From Barnesiella sp. An22 (lineage in GTDB: Bacteria; Bacteroidota; Bacteroidia; Bacteroidales; Barnesiellaceae), in contig NZ_NFJR01000001.1 in the NCBI RefSeq assembly GCF_002159975.1, forward strand, positions 62,001 to 126,000: 64,000 nt of DNA, written 5' to 3'. Positions 55,020 to 63,878 of the stretch are shown in pieces. The notes below the pieces were generated by a model. That model did no database searches. It was not told where the DNA came from and was given only the letters and a program-made list of their open reading frames with translations. How positions within the stretch are numbered: position 1 is the first letter of the stretch; each line of letters begins with the position of its first letter. Both the position numbers and the translations under genes were made by a program.

Positions 55020-56519
55020 ATGAGACATATCTGTAAAAGATTAACATTAGCCTCGCTTGTCATAGGAATGACAAGTATGACTTTTTCTGTGAAATCGCAA
55101 GATTTTACGGAGCAAAACCTCCCGAATCCCGATAATATTCCGGCTCCTGTTTTTCCGGTACCTACCGAGAGACAATTAAACTGGATGGAGACCGAGTTTT
55201 ATGGATTCTCGCATTATGGACCCAATACCTTTGTGGGTACCGAGTGGGGAAATGATCGCCGGCCCAATCCTAAAGAGTATGCACCGCAGACGATTCCCGA
55301 TTGCGACCAATGGGTAGAATCGATGCACGCTGCCGGTATGAAAGGGGCCGTGGTTATCTGCAAGCACCACGATGGTTTCTGTCTGTGGCCTACCGAGAGC
55401 ACCGATTTCTGTGTGACGAACGGTGGCGGGGTAAGTGCGCAGGTCGATATTCCCAAACTCTTCTCCGAAGCCTGTAAAAAATATGGTATGAAATTCGGTG
55501 TATATCTGTCGCCGTGGGATGCCAGCAACGAATACTATGCCTCGAGCACCTATGTGACCGACGTGTTCTTGAAACAGATTACCGAGCTTTGTACCAATTA
55601 CGGTGAATTGTTCGAAATCTGGTTCGACGGTGCCAACGGCGGTAGCGGTTACTATGGCGGATCTTACCTGACAACCCGTACAATCGACAAAAAGACCTAT
55701 TACGATTGGGATAACCTCACGCAACGTATTCACGAAATGCAGCCCAATTGTGTCGTATGGGGACGTGAGTTCCGCTGGTGCGGTAACGAAGACGGTTATT
55801 CGGGCAAGACCTGCTGGTCCAATTTCGACGTAAACGCAGTCAATAGCGAAACCACCAATAATGTAGGTGCCGAAGACGGTCTGCTGTTCATGCCCTCTGA
55901 GGTCGATGTAAGAACGACGTCAAAGTGGTTCTGGACCTCGTCGGAACAAGCCAAGTCGGCCGAGCAACTCTTCAAAATCTATCTCGAGAGTGTAGGCCGC
56001 AATGCTACGCTGATTATGAACTGTGCCCCCAACAGCGACGGGAAAATGCCCGACAACGTACGCACGAGCCTCAGCGGTCTGGGTACATTGCTCACCGAGC
56101 GTTTGAGCAACGACATGGCCTTGCACGCCAATGTAACGGCCGAGCAGACCCGTACCCCGGGTAATTTTGCCGCTTCGAACATGACCGATGGCGACAAGAC
56201 TACCTACTGGGCTACCAACGACGACGAAACTACGGGTACTTTCGTTATAGATTTGGGCGAGCTGAAAACGATTCACTACGTTACCCTGCAAGAGTATATC
56301 GCGCTGGGACAACGCGTAAAGGGCTTTACTATTGAAACCAGCCAGGACAACGGTTCGTGGGATTCGTTTGCTACCGGTACCACAATCGGTTACAAACGCA
56401 TCATGGCCAAGAACGACGACACTACCTCGTATGGCAGTGGTACGCAGGCCCGTTATATCCGTGTGAAGATAACCGACAGCAAAGCCTGTCCGCTCATCAG
56501 TACCGTTTCGGTTTTCTAA
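55020..56519 (+). CDS. Secreted alpha-L-fucosidase (GH29) with C-terminal F5/8C domain
   Basis: The 499-residue enzyme has a signal peptide (MRHICKRLTLASLVIGMTSM). The GH29 catalytic domain contains HYGPNTFVGTEWG, KHHDGFCLWP and the nucleophile Asp203 in EIWFDGANG. After ~residue 365 a discoidin-like (F5/8 type C) domain follows, ending with RYIRVKITDSKACPL and probably binding sugars. It removes alpha-L-fucose from glycans, most likely mucin or milk oligosaccharides in the gut. The gene is led by a complete promoter and followed 29 bases later by a second secreted-protein gene. Confidence 0.94.
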   Translation: MRHICKRLTLASLVIGMTSMTFSVKSQDFTEQNLPNPDNIPAPVFPVPTERQLNWMETEFYGFSHYGPNTFVGTEWGNDRRPNPKEYAPQTIPDCDQWVESMHAAGMKGAVVICKHHDGFCLWPTESTDFCVTNGGGVSAQVDIPKLFSEACKKYGMKFGVYLSPWDASNEYYASSTYVTDVFLKQITELCTNYGELFEIWFDGANGGSGYYGGSYLTTRTIDKKTYYDWDNLTQRIHEMQPNCVVWGREFRWCGNEDGYSGKTCWSNFDVNAVNSETTNNVGAEDGLLFMPSEVDVRTTSKWFWTSSEQAKSAEQLFKIYLESVGRNATLIMNCAPNSDGKMPDNVRTSLSGLGTLLTERLSNDMALHANVTAEQTRTPGNFAASNMTDGDKTTYWATNDDETTGTFVIDLGELKTIHYVTLQEYIALGQRVKGFTIETSQDNGSWDSFATGTTIGYKRIMAKNDDTTSYGSGTQARYIRVKITDSKACPLISTVSVF

Positions 56520-56548
56520 CAAATCAATCCTATCTAAAATTGTAAAAG

Positions 56549-58207
56549 ATGAAAAGAATATATAAGAACCTCATTGGTGCCGTTTCGTTGCTTTGGGCAT
56601 TTGGTGGATATGCCGAAACTACTTTGTGCCAGTTTGAGGAAGTTGATTACAGCGCAATCTCCACCTATGATTATTGGGACAAGTCTCCGTTCAATACCGG
56701 CTTGCTGACCGGTCAGATTAAGGTGGTAGACAACCCGGTATCCGACGATATAAACGGGTCGGCCAAGGTGCTGGCTTTCCAGCGTTCGCGATATGGCAGC
56801 CACTTGTACGGTGCCCGCATCGATTTGACTTCGCCTATTGCTTTGTCGCCCACACCGCAATACATCCATGTACTGATGTATAAACCTGTGGCCGGTCGTG
56901 TAGCTCTTGTCGGACTCGGTAAACGTAACGACTGGGCCGACCAGCCGGCTACGACCGTACAGTTTGTGACGGCTGCAACCAAGGAGCTCGACGCCAACAA
57001 ATGGGTCGATGCCGTATTCAGTGTGTATGGCAACGACGCTGCCGAACTGCACAGCATTGTCATTGTGCCCGATGTAGACTCGCACCTGGCTACCGAAACC
57101 GATTACGTGGCCTATTTCGACGAGATTCTCATCAACGACGATTCGCAACAGCGCTTTACATTCGATCCCTATCCCTTGAACTTCGAGGCTACGCAAGAGA
57201 AAACCCGTAATGACCGTGCTCTCGAGGGCCTTGCTTTCTCGGGCAATATGGGGGCTTCGTATCAGTCGAACATAGCAAGCGAGAAGACCGTATATGTCGA
57301 CAAGACCTCGGCCGATCCCATTGAGTTGAAAGTGGGCGAGACCGTCAATGTGGCATTTACCTACACCGGTAGCTGGATGCACCGGTATGTCTATATCGAT
57401 AAGGGTAACGACGGACGTTTCGATGTAGATATTCAGAACAATGTTCCTACCGCCAGCAGCGATTTGGTCGCCTATTCTTATTTGTCGGGCTATAACAGTA
57501 CCGGTGCATCGGCTTCGAACGATACAAGCCTCGATCCTCCTGCATTTACGCTTGCTTCCGACATGGCGCCGGGCTTCTACCGCATCCGTTGCAAGGTCGA
57601 CTGGGATAGCTCGGTGGCTGCCGGTAACCCGGCTTCCGACAACTCGGTTGTAGCCAATGGTGGTGGTATTGTCGATTACCTGGCCAATGTACACCGCGAC
57701 AATGTGGCTTTGAATGTAGTAGCCAGAATGTGCGAAGTGACTGCCGCCGACGGTTCGGCTCTGCCTGCTGAGATTCCCTTTGGCGAAGACTTCTCGTTCA
57801 ACATTGCCATGGACGACAACTACGACATTACCGGTCTCGAAATCAAGCACGGCTACAACCACGAGGGCGAAGAGTATCTGTTCGGTAACCGTCAGTGGAA
57901 AGTCGATAATATGGAGCTTAGCGAAGATGGTTTGATTACAATCCCGGCCGAATATATCGACGGCGATGTTGCCATCACAATCTTGTTCGAAAACAAATCG
58001 GTAGGTATCCAGGAGTCGGAGAACGACGGCTTGAGAGTGATTGCCGGTGAAAACCAAATCGAGCTGCTCAGCAACGAAGAGGTTGACTATTCGGTAGTTC
58101 ATGCCAACGGCGCTTGCTATGCTACGGGCAAATTTGCCGGACGTGAAGTAATCGAGTTGCCGGCCGGTGTCTATTTTGTAAATGGTCAAAAGTGTATTGT
58201 ACGTTAA
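56549..58207 (+). CDS. Secreted beta-rich protein with C-terminal sorting-like domain, fucosidase partner
   Basis: The 552-residue protein has a signal peptide (MKRIYKNLIGAVSLLWAFGGYA). The first ~220 residues are beta-rich with lectin-like or jelly-roll features. A segment around 250-390 (VNVAFTYTGSWMHRYVYIDKG, APGFYRIRCKVDW, NNSVV-like) resembles GEVED-type domains. The final ~70 residues (ANGACYATGKFAGREVIELPAGVYFVNGQKCIVR) form a type IX-like tail. It follows the GH29 gene by 29 bases on the same transcript, so it may bind or display the fucosylated substrate. The family is only partly recognised. Confidence 0.78.
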   Translation: MKRIYKNLIGAVSLLWAFGGYAETTLCQFEEVDYSAISTYDYWDKSPFNTGLLTGQIKVVDNPVSDDINGSAKVLAFQRSRYGSHLYGARIDLTSPIALSPTPQYIHVLMYKPVAGRVALVGLGKRNDWADQPATTVQFVTAATKELDANKWVDAVFSVYGNDAAELHSIVIVPDVDSHLATETDYVAYFDEILINDDSQQRFTFDPYPLNFEATQEKTRNDRALEGLAFSGNMGASYQSNIASEKTVYVDKTSADPIELKVGETVNVAFTYTGSWMHRYVYIDKGNDGRFDVDIQNNVPTASSDLVAYSYLSGYNSTGASASNDTSLDPPAFTLASDMAPGFYRIRCKVDWDSSVAAGNPASDNSVVANGGGIVDYLANVHRDNVALNVVARMCEVTAADGSALPAEIPFGEDFSFNIAMDDNYDITGLEIKHGYNHEGEEYLFGNRQWKVDNMELSEDGLITIPAEYIDGDVAITILFENKSVGIQESENDGLRVIAGENQIELLSNEEVDYSVVHANGACYATGKFAGREVIELPAGVYFVNGQKCIVR

Positions 58208-58238
58208 TCGGGTCGATTCGTACGAACATAGATTAAAG

Positions 58239-58273
58239 AAGAGGCCGCCTCGGGTTACGGGGTGGCCTCTTTC
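58239..58273 (+). terminator. Intrinsic terminator after the fucosidase operon
   Basis: AAGAGGCCGCCT (58239-58250) pairs with GGGTGGCCTCTT (58260-58271), allowing two G-T pairs, and is followed by TCCG. Confidence 0.75.
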
Positions 58274-58435
58274 CGTATCGCCCGGCCGGTTTATATATGG
58301 GTGCGGTGTAGATGTCTCTCGGAGGTGAAGCCTGGGAATGATTGTTCCAAAATGCGGTATCGTTTTTCGATAACTCGCATAGCCGATTTTCGTATTGGTT
58401 TATTCCTTATCTTGGCACTCTGTTAATAAGAAAGA

Positions 58436-60064
58436 ATGAAAGCAGGTAAAAAGATTTTAGGGATATGGGTAGGTGTGAACCTCCCTTTTTTCGTCTCGTA
58501 CGTTTCGGCTGCAGAGCCCGATTCGATATATAGGAGAGAGATTATGGAAGTCGGCATGGACAGCTGTATCGTGAACAGAGCCATGTCTTCTCAGCATGCC
58601 GTTACAATCGATTCGTCGGGTATGGAGGCCCGAGTCGACAGCAGTCGTGTCGATACCGCTTTTCAGGTACCCCAAGAGATAAGTAATCCCGATTGGGATA
58701 TAGCAGCCCCTCCTCGCAAACGGCCATGGTTGTCGGGGGTAGAGGTGGTGGGAACCAATGCGTTGTTTCACATTATTACCCGTTATATCATTCACGAAGA
58801 CTATGCACAGATTACCTGGTCGTCGATTAAAAACAATTTTAAGACGGGGTTCTTGTGGGATAACGACAAGTTCAACACCAACCTCTTTTTCCATCCATAT
58901 CAGGGCGGATTGTATTTCAACTGTGCACGCTCCAACGGTTTGAACTTCTGGGAATCGGCTCCCTATGCCTTGTTTGGCAGCTCCATCTGGGAGTTGTTTC
59001 TGGAGTTGCAGCCACCTTCGACCAACGATATTATCTCTACTACCCTGGGCGGTATGGCGCTGGGCGAGGTGAGCTATCGCTTGTCGTCGCTTGCGCTCAA
59101 CGGGCAGGCTCGGGGGTGGAATCGCTTTGCACACGAGGCGGTGGGCTTGATACTCAACCCGGTGCGTGGAGTCAATCGATTGATGACCGGCGAGGCCTGG
59201 CGCGTGGGACCACGATATGTCGACCGTACGGCTACCGTGCCGTTTTATTTTCAGTTCGATGCCGGCTATCGGGTGCTCAACTGTTTTGACTCACAGCCCA
59301 ATCGCAGCCGACATATCGGGTTCATTGGATTTAATATGTTTTATAACGATCCGTTCGAGATCGAGGGGAATGAGCCGTTCGAGCATTTTACGGCACGTAT
59401 GTTGTTGAATCTCTTTTCTCGTCAGCCGGCTATCGGTGAGGCCAGTATCTGTGCCTCGATATGGGGTAGGGCACACGACTATGCCAATGGCAACGAGCTG
59501 TTTGCCGGTATCTTCCAGAATTATAACTATTACGACAGTGAGAGCTTTTCGGATGAATCGTCATACACACCGTTCCGCATAGCCGAGACGGTCTCATACG
59601 GCCCCGGTTTGTTGTATCGGGCCCGGTTTCAAGGCAACAATAGCCTGTCGCTGAATGGCTTTCTGTCGGGCATTGTGTTAGGTGGTTCGTTGAGTGACTA
59701 CTTTCAGTTTCACGACCGGGACTACAATATGGGCAGCGGGTATAGCGTGCGGGTCAACGGGCTCTTTTCGCTGCGGCAAAAGCTGGGGCTCTATCTGGCT
59801 TTTGAGAATTACCACATTTTCACCTGGAAAGGCTATGAACAGAAAGATTATGAGCATATAGACCAGAACTACCTCAATGCGCAGGGCGATGTGGGCAATG
59901 CCCGGTTACAGCGTTTGAACTTCAGAGCCTCGTTTGCCATAGCTCCTCAGCTCTCTATTGCAGCCGAGACGGCCTGGTATCGACGTAAAACCCATTATAA
60001 ATATTTCCCCGACGTGCGTTCCGATACGTTTGAATTTCGACTGATGCTCTCGTATCATATTTGA
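58436..60064 (+). CDS. DUF3943-family outer-membrane beta-barrel protein
   Basis: The 542-residue protein has an N-terminal leader (MKAGKKILGIWVGVNLPFFVSYVSA). A central segment (~150-215) matches DUF3943: FFHPYQGGLYFNCARSNGLNFWESAPYALFGSSIWEL, then NDIISTTLGGMALGEVSYRL. The C-terminal ~300 residues are alternating aromatic/polar beta strands ending in an aromatic-rich strand (LMLSYHI), as expected of an outer-membrane barrel. The function of DUF3943 is unknown. It is transcribed alone. A TATCTTGG resembling a weak -7 box lies upstream, but no exact box is found. Confidence 0.88.
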   Translation: MKAGKKILGIWVGVNLPFFVSYVSAAEPDSIYRREIMEVGMDSCIVNRAMSSQHAVTIDSSGMEARVDSSRVDTAFQVPQEISNPDWDIAAPPRKRPWLSGVEVVGTNALFHIITRYIIHEDYAQITWSSIKNNFKTGFLWDNDKFNTNLFFHPYQGGLYFNCARSNGLNFWESAPYALFGSSIWELFLELQPPSTNDIISTTLGGMALGEVSYRLSSLALNGQARGWNRFAHEAVGLILNPVRGVNRLMTGEAWRVGPRYVDRTATVPFYFQFDAGYRVLNCFDSQPNRSRHIGFIGFNMFYNDPFEIEGNEPFEHFTARMLLNLFSRQPAIGEASICASIWGRAHDYANGNELFAGIFQNYNYYDSESFSDESSYTPFRIAETVSYGPGLLYRARFQGNNSLSLNGFLSGIVLGGSLSDYFQFHDRDYNMGSGYSVRVNGLFSLRQKLGLYLAFENYHIFTWKGYEQKDYEHIDQNYLNAQGDVGNARLQRLNFRASFAIAPQLSIAAETAWYRRKTHYKYFPDVRSDTFEFRLMLSYHI

Positions 60065-60121
60065 GCGCATCGTCGCATCGGGAGTGCAGTCGGGGAAAGA
60101 TGATGAACCGGTTGCCGTCGG

Positions 60122-61240
60122 TCAGACGGTAATCAGTTCATATTGCATGGTACCTAATCCTATCTTTTCGGCATGTTCGAGACCGGCTTGCCAGTTGGTG
60201 TCTGGGTGCATCAGGTGGAACTTGTCGGCACCTTCGAGATGTTCGTGAGGATGCTTCTCGACCAGACGGCTGCCGTCGATGGCCGGAGCGGCAATCACCA
60301 GATCGGCACAAGCCTTGTCGAGAGCTACGGGGTCGAACGAGGCCAGGATACCCAGGTCGGGCACGATGGCGGCATCGTTGTGATTCCAGCAGTCGCACTC
60401 GGGCGACACGTTCATGATGAAACTGATGTGGAAGTTGGGTTTATCTTTCAAGATGGCTTGCGTGTATTCGGCAATCTTGTAATTGAGCCGTTCCGAGGTA
60501 TCGCTTTCGCCCATGACGGCTGCATCGTGTTGGCACAAGGCTACGCACTGTCCGCAACCTACGCATTTGTCGTAGTCGATTACGGCCTTGTGGTCGGCAT
60601 TGAGGTGTATGGCGTCGTGGGCACAGTGTTTCACGCATACGTTGCAGCCCTTGCAGTTGTCAATATCGATACGGGGTTGCGAGTTGCAGTGCAGCTCCAG
60701 TTTGCCGCCCACGCTGGCACCACCCATACCCAGGTTTTTCAAGGCTCCGCCAAATCCGGCCTGCTCGTGCCCCTTGAAATGGGTCATCGAGATAATGATG
60801 TCGGCATCGGCCAAGGCAGCCCCGATTTTAGGCGCTTTGCAATATTCGCCATTCAGGGGTATTTCGCGGTATTCGGTCCCTTTCAGACCATCGGCAATGA
60901 TTACCTGGCATTGGGCCGAGATGGGGTTATAGCCGTTTTCCATGGCGCTTTGCAGGTGGTCTACGGCATTGGCACGTCGGCCCGAGTAGAGCGTATTGCA
61001 GTCGGTGAGGAAGGGTTTGGCACCCCACGAACGGAGCAGATTGGCCAGTCGGGCGGCATAGTTGGGCCGCAGGTAGGCCAGGTTGCCCGGCTCCCCGAAG
61101 TGGATTTTTATAGCTACAAACTGGTCCTTGAAATCGATGGTCTCGATACCGCCCCGTTTGATTAACCGCTCCATCTTGTCGAGCAGGTTGCTCGAGGGGG
61201 TGGTGTGCAGATTGGTGAAAAATACCTTTGACTTTTCCAT
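60122..61240 (-). CDS. DUF362 domain protein with two [4Fe-4S] ferredoxin motifs
   Basis: The 372-residue protein starts at the ATG at 61240 (MEKSKVFFTNLHT); the longer frame to 61351 crosses the probable promoter. The N-terminal ~200 residues match DUF362 (for example KIHFGEPGNLAYLRP, DIIISMTHFKGHEQAGFGGALKNLGMG). Two [4Fe-4S] motifs follow: CKGCNVCVKHC and CVGCGQCVALC (~200-240). The C-terminal part includes SFIMNVSPECDCWNHND. It probably moves electrons as a ferredoxin-like protein in the cytoplasm, but the partners are unknown. Confidence 0.9.
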   Translation of the reverse strand: MEKSKVFFTNLHTTPSSNLLDKMERLIKRGGIETIDFKDQFVAIKIHFGEPGNLAYLRPNYAARLANLLRSWGAKPFLTDCNTLYSGRRANAVDHLQSAMENGYNPISAQCQVIIADGLKGTEYREIPLNGEYCKAPKIGAALADADIIISMTHFKGHEQAGFGGALKNLGMGGASVGGKLELHCNSQPRIDIDNCKGCNVCVKHCAHDAIHLNADHKAVIDYDKCVGCGQCVALCQHDAAVMGESDTSERLNYKIAEYTQAILKDKPNFHISFIMNVSPECDCWNHNDAAIVPDLGILASFDPVALDKACADLVIAAPAIDGSRLVEKHPHEHLEGADKFHLMHPDTNWQAGLEHAEKIGLGTMQYELITV

Positions 61241-61320
61241 AACAGCTTGTTTTAGTTGAATGTCGTGTACTGTATAGAAGACCCTCTGATTGGTAGTGGG
61301 CCTCCCTCTCTTTTCTGAAA

Positions 61321-61328
61321 CAAATGTA
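61321..61328 (-). promoter_or_regulatory. -7 promoter box for the DUF362 gene
   Basis: The minus strand reads TACATTTG, an exact TAnnTTTG match 81 bases before the ATG, with GTTG about 20 bases further up as a -33 box. Confidence 0.6.
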
Positions 61329-61437
61329 CGAAAAAAAATATCGGAATACAACTGCTATTTGTAGAGCAAGAATTGAATAAAATTTATTTCTATATAAATA
61401 AAATTGAACTTTTATTTTATTTATGGAAAAGTAATAC

Positions 61438-61445
61438 TATATTTG
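61438..61445 (+). promoter_or_regulatory. -7 promoter box for the hydrolase-DUF2089-Yip1 operon
   Basis: TATATTTG is an exact TAnnTTTG match 32 bases before the ATG at 61477. The -33 region is T-rich without a clear TTTG. Confidence 0.6.
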
Positions 61446-61476
61446 TAGAAGAAATTTAACCGATAAAAGTATAGCG

Positions 61477-62430
61477 ATGAAACGGAAAAACGTAAAACTG
61501 ATGATGCTGGCAGCCTTGTTCCCGATGCTCTGCTGGGCTGCCGGGGAGCAACCGATTTCGCTCGGTACTCCTACGGGTGAAATCCAGGGAAGGGTGATGC
61601 TGCCCGATGTCGAACGTCCGCCGGTAGTTCTGATTATTGCCGGGTCGGGTCCTACCGATATGGATGGCAATTCGCTGCTGGGAGCCGTCACCCTTAAAAA
61701 CAATTCGTTGAAACTGCTGGCCGAAGGGTTGGCCCGGCGGGGTATCGCCTCGCTGCGTTACGACAAGCGGGGCATTGCCTCGAGTGCCGCGGCCGGTAAG
61801 GAGGAGAAGGATTTGCGATTCGACGATTATGTGGCCGATGCCCGGGGGTGGATAGAGCTGTTGAGTGAGGATAGCCGTTTTTCGGGTATCTTTGTCGTGG
61901 GGCATAGCGAGGGGTCGTTGATAGGCATGCTGGCCAGTGAAGGGAATGCGAAAGTAAAAGGTTTCGTCTCCATAGCTGGTGCGGGACATCCGGCTTATGA
62001 GATTATCGAGACTCAGATGAGCAACCAGCCGGCCGAGGTGCGCCAGTTGGTGAAGAACATTAACGACTCGTTGCGGGCCGGAAAGGCTGTGAACGACGTA
62101 CCTGTGGGATTGATGGCGCTGTATCGCCCCTCGGTGCAACCCTATCTGATGTCGTGGTATCGGTACGATCCGCGGGAGGTAGTGGCCCGTTTGGAGCAGC
62201 CGGTGCTGTTGGTCCAGGGCGATAAGGATATACAGGTATCGGTAGGGGATGCCGAAGCGTTGAAGGCGGCTCAGCCTCAGGCCGAGTTGCATCTCATCGA
62301 GAACATGAATCACGTATTGAAGTCGTGCGACACGGTCGATGCCGGAGTGCAGCAGGCTACCTATACCAATCCCGACCTGCCGGTCGTAGAGGAGTTGTTG
62401 AACGTAATCGAAAAATTTATAAAGCCATGA
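61477..62430 (+). CDS. Exported alpha/beta hydrolase (Ser nucleophile)
   Basis: The 317-residue protein has a signal peptide (MKRKNVKLMMLAALFPMLCWA). The hydrolase triad is Ser144 in VVGHSEGSLIG, an acidic residue in LVQGDKDIQV and His in IENMNHVLK. The oxyanion loop is LIIAGSGPTDMDGNS. The substrate is unknown; similar proteins are called esterases, peptidases or dienelactone hydrolase-like. Its stop (TGA) overlaps the start of the DUF2089 gene (ATGA), so the two are coupled, and the Yip1-like gene is coupled to that one in turn. Confidence 0.92.
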   Translation: MKRKNVKLMMLAALFPMLCWAAGEQPISLGTPTGEIQGRVMLPDVERPPVVLIIAGSGPTDMDGNSLLGAVTLKNNSLKLLAEGLARRGIASLRYDKRGIASSAAAGKEEKDLRFDDYVADARGWIELLSEDSRFSGIFVVGHSEGSLIGMLASEGNAKVKGFVSIAGAGHPAYEIIETQMSNQPAEVRQLVKNINDSLRAGKAVNDVPVGLMALYRPSVQPYLMSWYRYDPREVVARLEQPVLLVQGDKDIQVSVGDAEALKAAQPQAELHLIENMNHVLKSCDTVDAGVQQATYTNPDLPVVEELLNVIEKFIKP

Positions 62431-62714
62431 ATCAAAACGAAACGAAAAAACGATTGCCGCTGCGCTGCCCGGCGTGTGAGGCTCCGTTGAAGGTCGCCAA
62501 GATGGTTTGCGACCAGTGTGGCACCGAAGTGTCGGGCGTGTTTGACCTGCCGGTTCTGACCCGGCTGACCGAAGAGGAGCAACGCTTCATGCTCGAGTTT
62601 GTAAAAGCGAGCGGAAGCCTGAAGGATATGGCCAAGCAGATGGGGGTGAGCTACCCTACGGTGCGCAACTATCTGGACGATTTGATTGAGAAACTGAATA
62701 ATATGGAGGCATGA
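62427..62714 (+). CDS. DUF2089-family small regulator (zinc ribbon plus HTH)
   Basis: The 95-residue protein starts at the ATG at 62427. Two CxxC motifs (CPACEAPL and CDQCGTEV, ~15-35) form a zinc ribbon. The C-terminal ~55 residues are a helix-turn-helix (TRLTEEEQRFMLEFVKASG then MAKQMGVSYPTVRNYLDDL). This is the full DUF2089 architecture, a likely DNA-binding transcriptional regulator. It is translationally coupled to both neighbours and may control the membrane protein gene that follows. Confidence 0.9.
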   Translation: MNQNETKKRLPLRCPACEAPLKVAKMVCDQCGTEVSGVFDLPVLTRLTEEEQRFMLEFVKASGSLKDMAKQMGVSYPTVRNYLDDLIEKLNNMEA

Positions 62715-63301
62715 TGAAAACGGTTTTGGCATTTTTGAAAAATCCCTTTTACAGGGTAGCCGGTTACACCTCGCTCGTGTGGGGTGTGGCAGGTATCGTG
62801 GTGGCTACGGCTATCGCATTTGTGGGCGGAGTTCATTTTCATGGCCTGCTGCACTATGGCGGTGCTCCCAACGGGGCGTGGTGGTGCTTTGTGGTCGAGC
62901 ATTTGGCCGTTTGGCTGGTACCCTCGGTGTTGATTTATCTTTTGGCCTTGTTTTGCAGCCGTTCGCATGTGCGGCCCGTCGATGTGTTGGGAACCGTCGC
63001 CTTTGCCCAACTGCCCTTTGTGCTGCTCTCGCTCTTCATGGCATTACCCCCGATGCACGAGATCGTGAAAATACAGTCGTTGCAGGCGGCCGACCGGCTG
63101 CTCTCCGACACGACTTGGCTGCTGGCAGTTGTGTGGCTCGGTGCCGTGAGCCTGTTGCTTACGATATGGGTATTGTACTGGATGTTTAGGGCCATATCGG
63201 TCGCTTGTAATCTGAAGGGGCGAAACCTGTGGCTGGTCTTTATCATCGGTATCTTTGGCGGTGATATACTCTGCCGCTATTTGATAGGGCTCTGCTATTG
63301 A
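62711..63301 (+). CDS. Yip1-domain integral membrane protein
   Basis: The 196-residue protein has about five membrane segments (for example SLVWGVAGIVVATAIAFVGG, WLVPSVLIYLLALFC and LLLTIWVLYWMFRAISVA). A conserved amphipathic start (LAFLKNPFYRVAGYTS) resembles Yip1-like bacterial membrane proteins. The start ATG overlaps the DUF2089 stop. DUF2089 plus a small membrane protein is a recurrent gene pair in Bacteroidetes; the role is unknown. Confidence 0.8.
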   Translation: MMKTVLAFLKNPFYRVAGYTSLVWGVAGIVVATAIAFVGGVHFHGLLHYGGAPNGAWWCFVVEHLAVWLVPSVLIYLLALFCSRSHVRPVDVLGTVAFAQLPFVLLSLFMALPPMHEIVKIQSLQAADRLLSDTTWLLAVVWLGAVSLLLTIWVLYWMFRAISVACNLKGRNLWLVFIIGIFGGDILCRYLIGLCY

Positions 63302-63321
63302 GCGGAGAGATATGACTCAAG

Positions 63322-63366
63322 AAAAAGTGAAGCGGCTATCGGGGATGAATGCCCGGTAGCCGCTTC
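63322..63366 (-). terminator. Intrinsic terminator after the DUF4252 gene
   Basis: GAAGCGGCTA...TAGCCGCTTC (63329-63366) forms a 10-bp stem followed on the minus strand by ACTTTTTC. It may also act on plus-strand read-through. Confidence 0.85.
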
Positions 63367-63395
63367 GTTCGTATGAGAAAATCGTGTGCTGTTCG

Positions 63396-63875
63396 TTATT
63401 GTATGTTTTTGGTCAGACTCTGGAGCTGACTGATGGAGATATCGCCGGTGAGCTGTATGAGCACAAACTCTTCGCTGCCGTCGTCGACCAGCATCACCAG
63501 TTCCTTGATTTTTTTCTGAGGCTTGGGATAGATGTAGATGACAACCGACTCTTCGTCGTCCTTTACCTGCATCAACTCCTCATAGGGGGCTTTCTTGAAG
63601 TAGGCCGAGCTGGCCTTGCGAATGCGCTTGATCAGGTTGGCATCCTCTTCACAAGTAAGAATCTGGATGCGGTCGAGGTCGTTGATGACGCTTTTCAGGT
63701 CGAGGGCATCGACCTCCAGCTGCCCCGCGGGCATCATGTTCAGCAGTGCTTTGGATATGTTGACATAGGTGACGTTTTTCTCGTTGGAGAATTGGTCGAA
63801 TATGGAGGAGTTTTGAGCCTGGGCCGAGAACAGCCCGAGAGCCATCCATAACAGCGTATAAATAAGTCGTTTCAT
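63396..63875 (-). CDS. DUF4252-family exported protein
   Basis: The 159-residue protein has a signal peptide (MKRLIYTLLWMALGLFSAQAQ) and a compact mature domain. The DUF4252 pattern is visible in FSNEKNVTYVNISKALLNMMP and DLKSVINDLDRIQILTCEEDA, and the C-terminal GDISISQLQSLTKN. In Bacteroidetes these genes often sit beside ECF sigma/anti-sigma genes, which may lie just outside the right edge. The function is not established. The mature protein should be periplasmic or surface-exposed. Confidence 0.9.
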   Translation of the reverse strand: MKRLIYTLLWMALGLFSAQAQNSSIFDQFSNEKNVTYVNISKALLNMMPAGQLEVDALDLKSVINDLDRIQILTCEEDANLIKRIRKASSAYFKKAPYEELMQVKDDEESVVIYIYPKPQKKIKELVMLVDDGSEEFVLIQLTGDISISQLQSLTKNIQ

Positions 63876-63878
63876 AGT

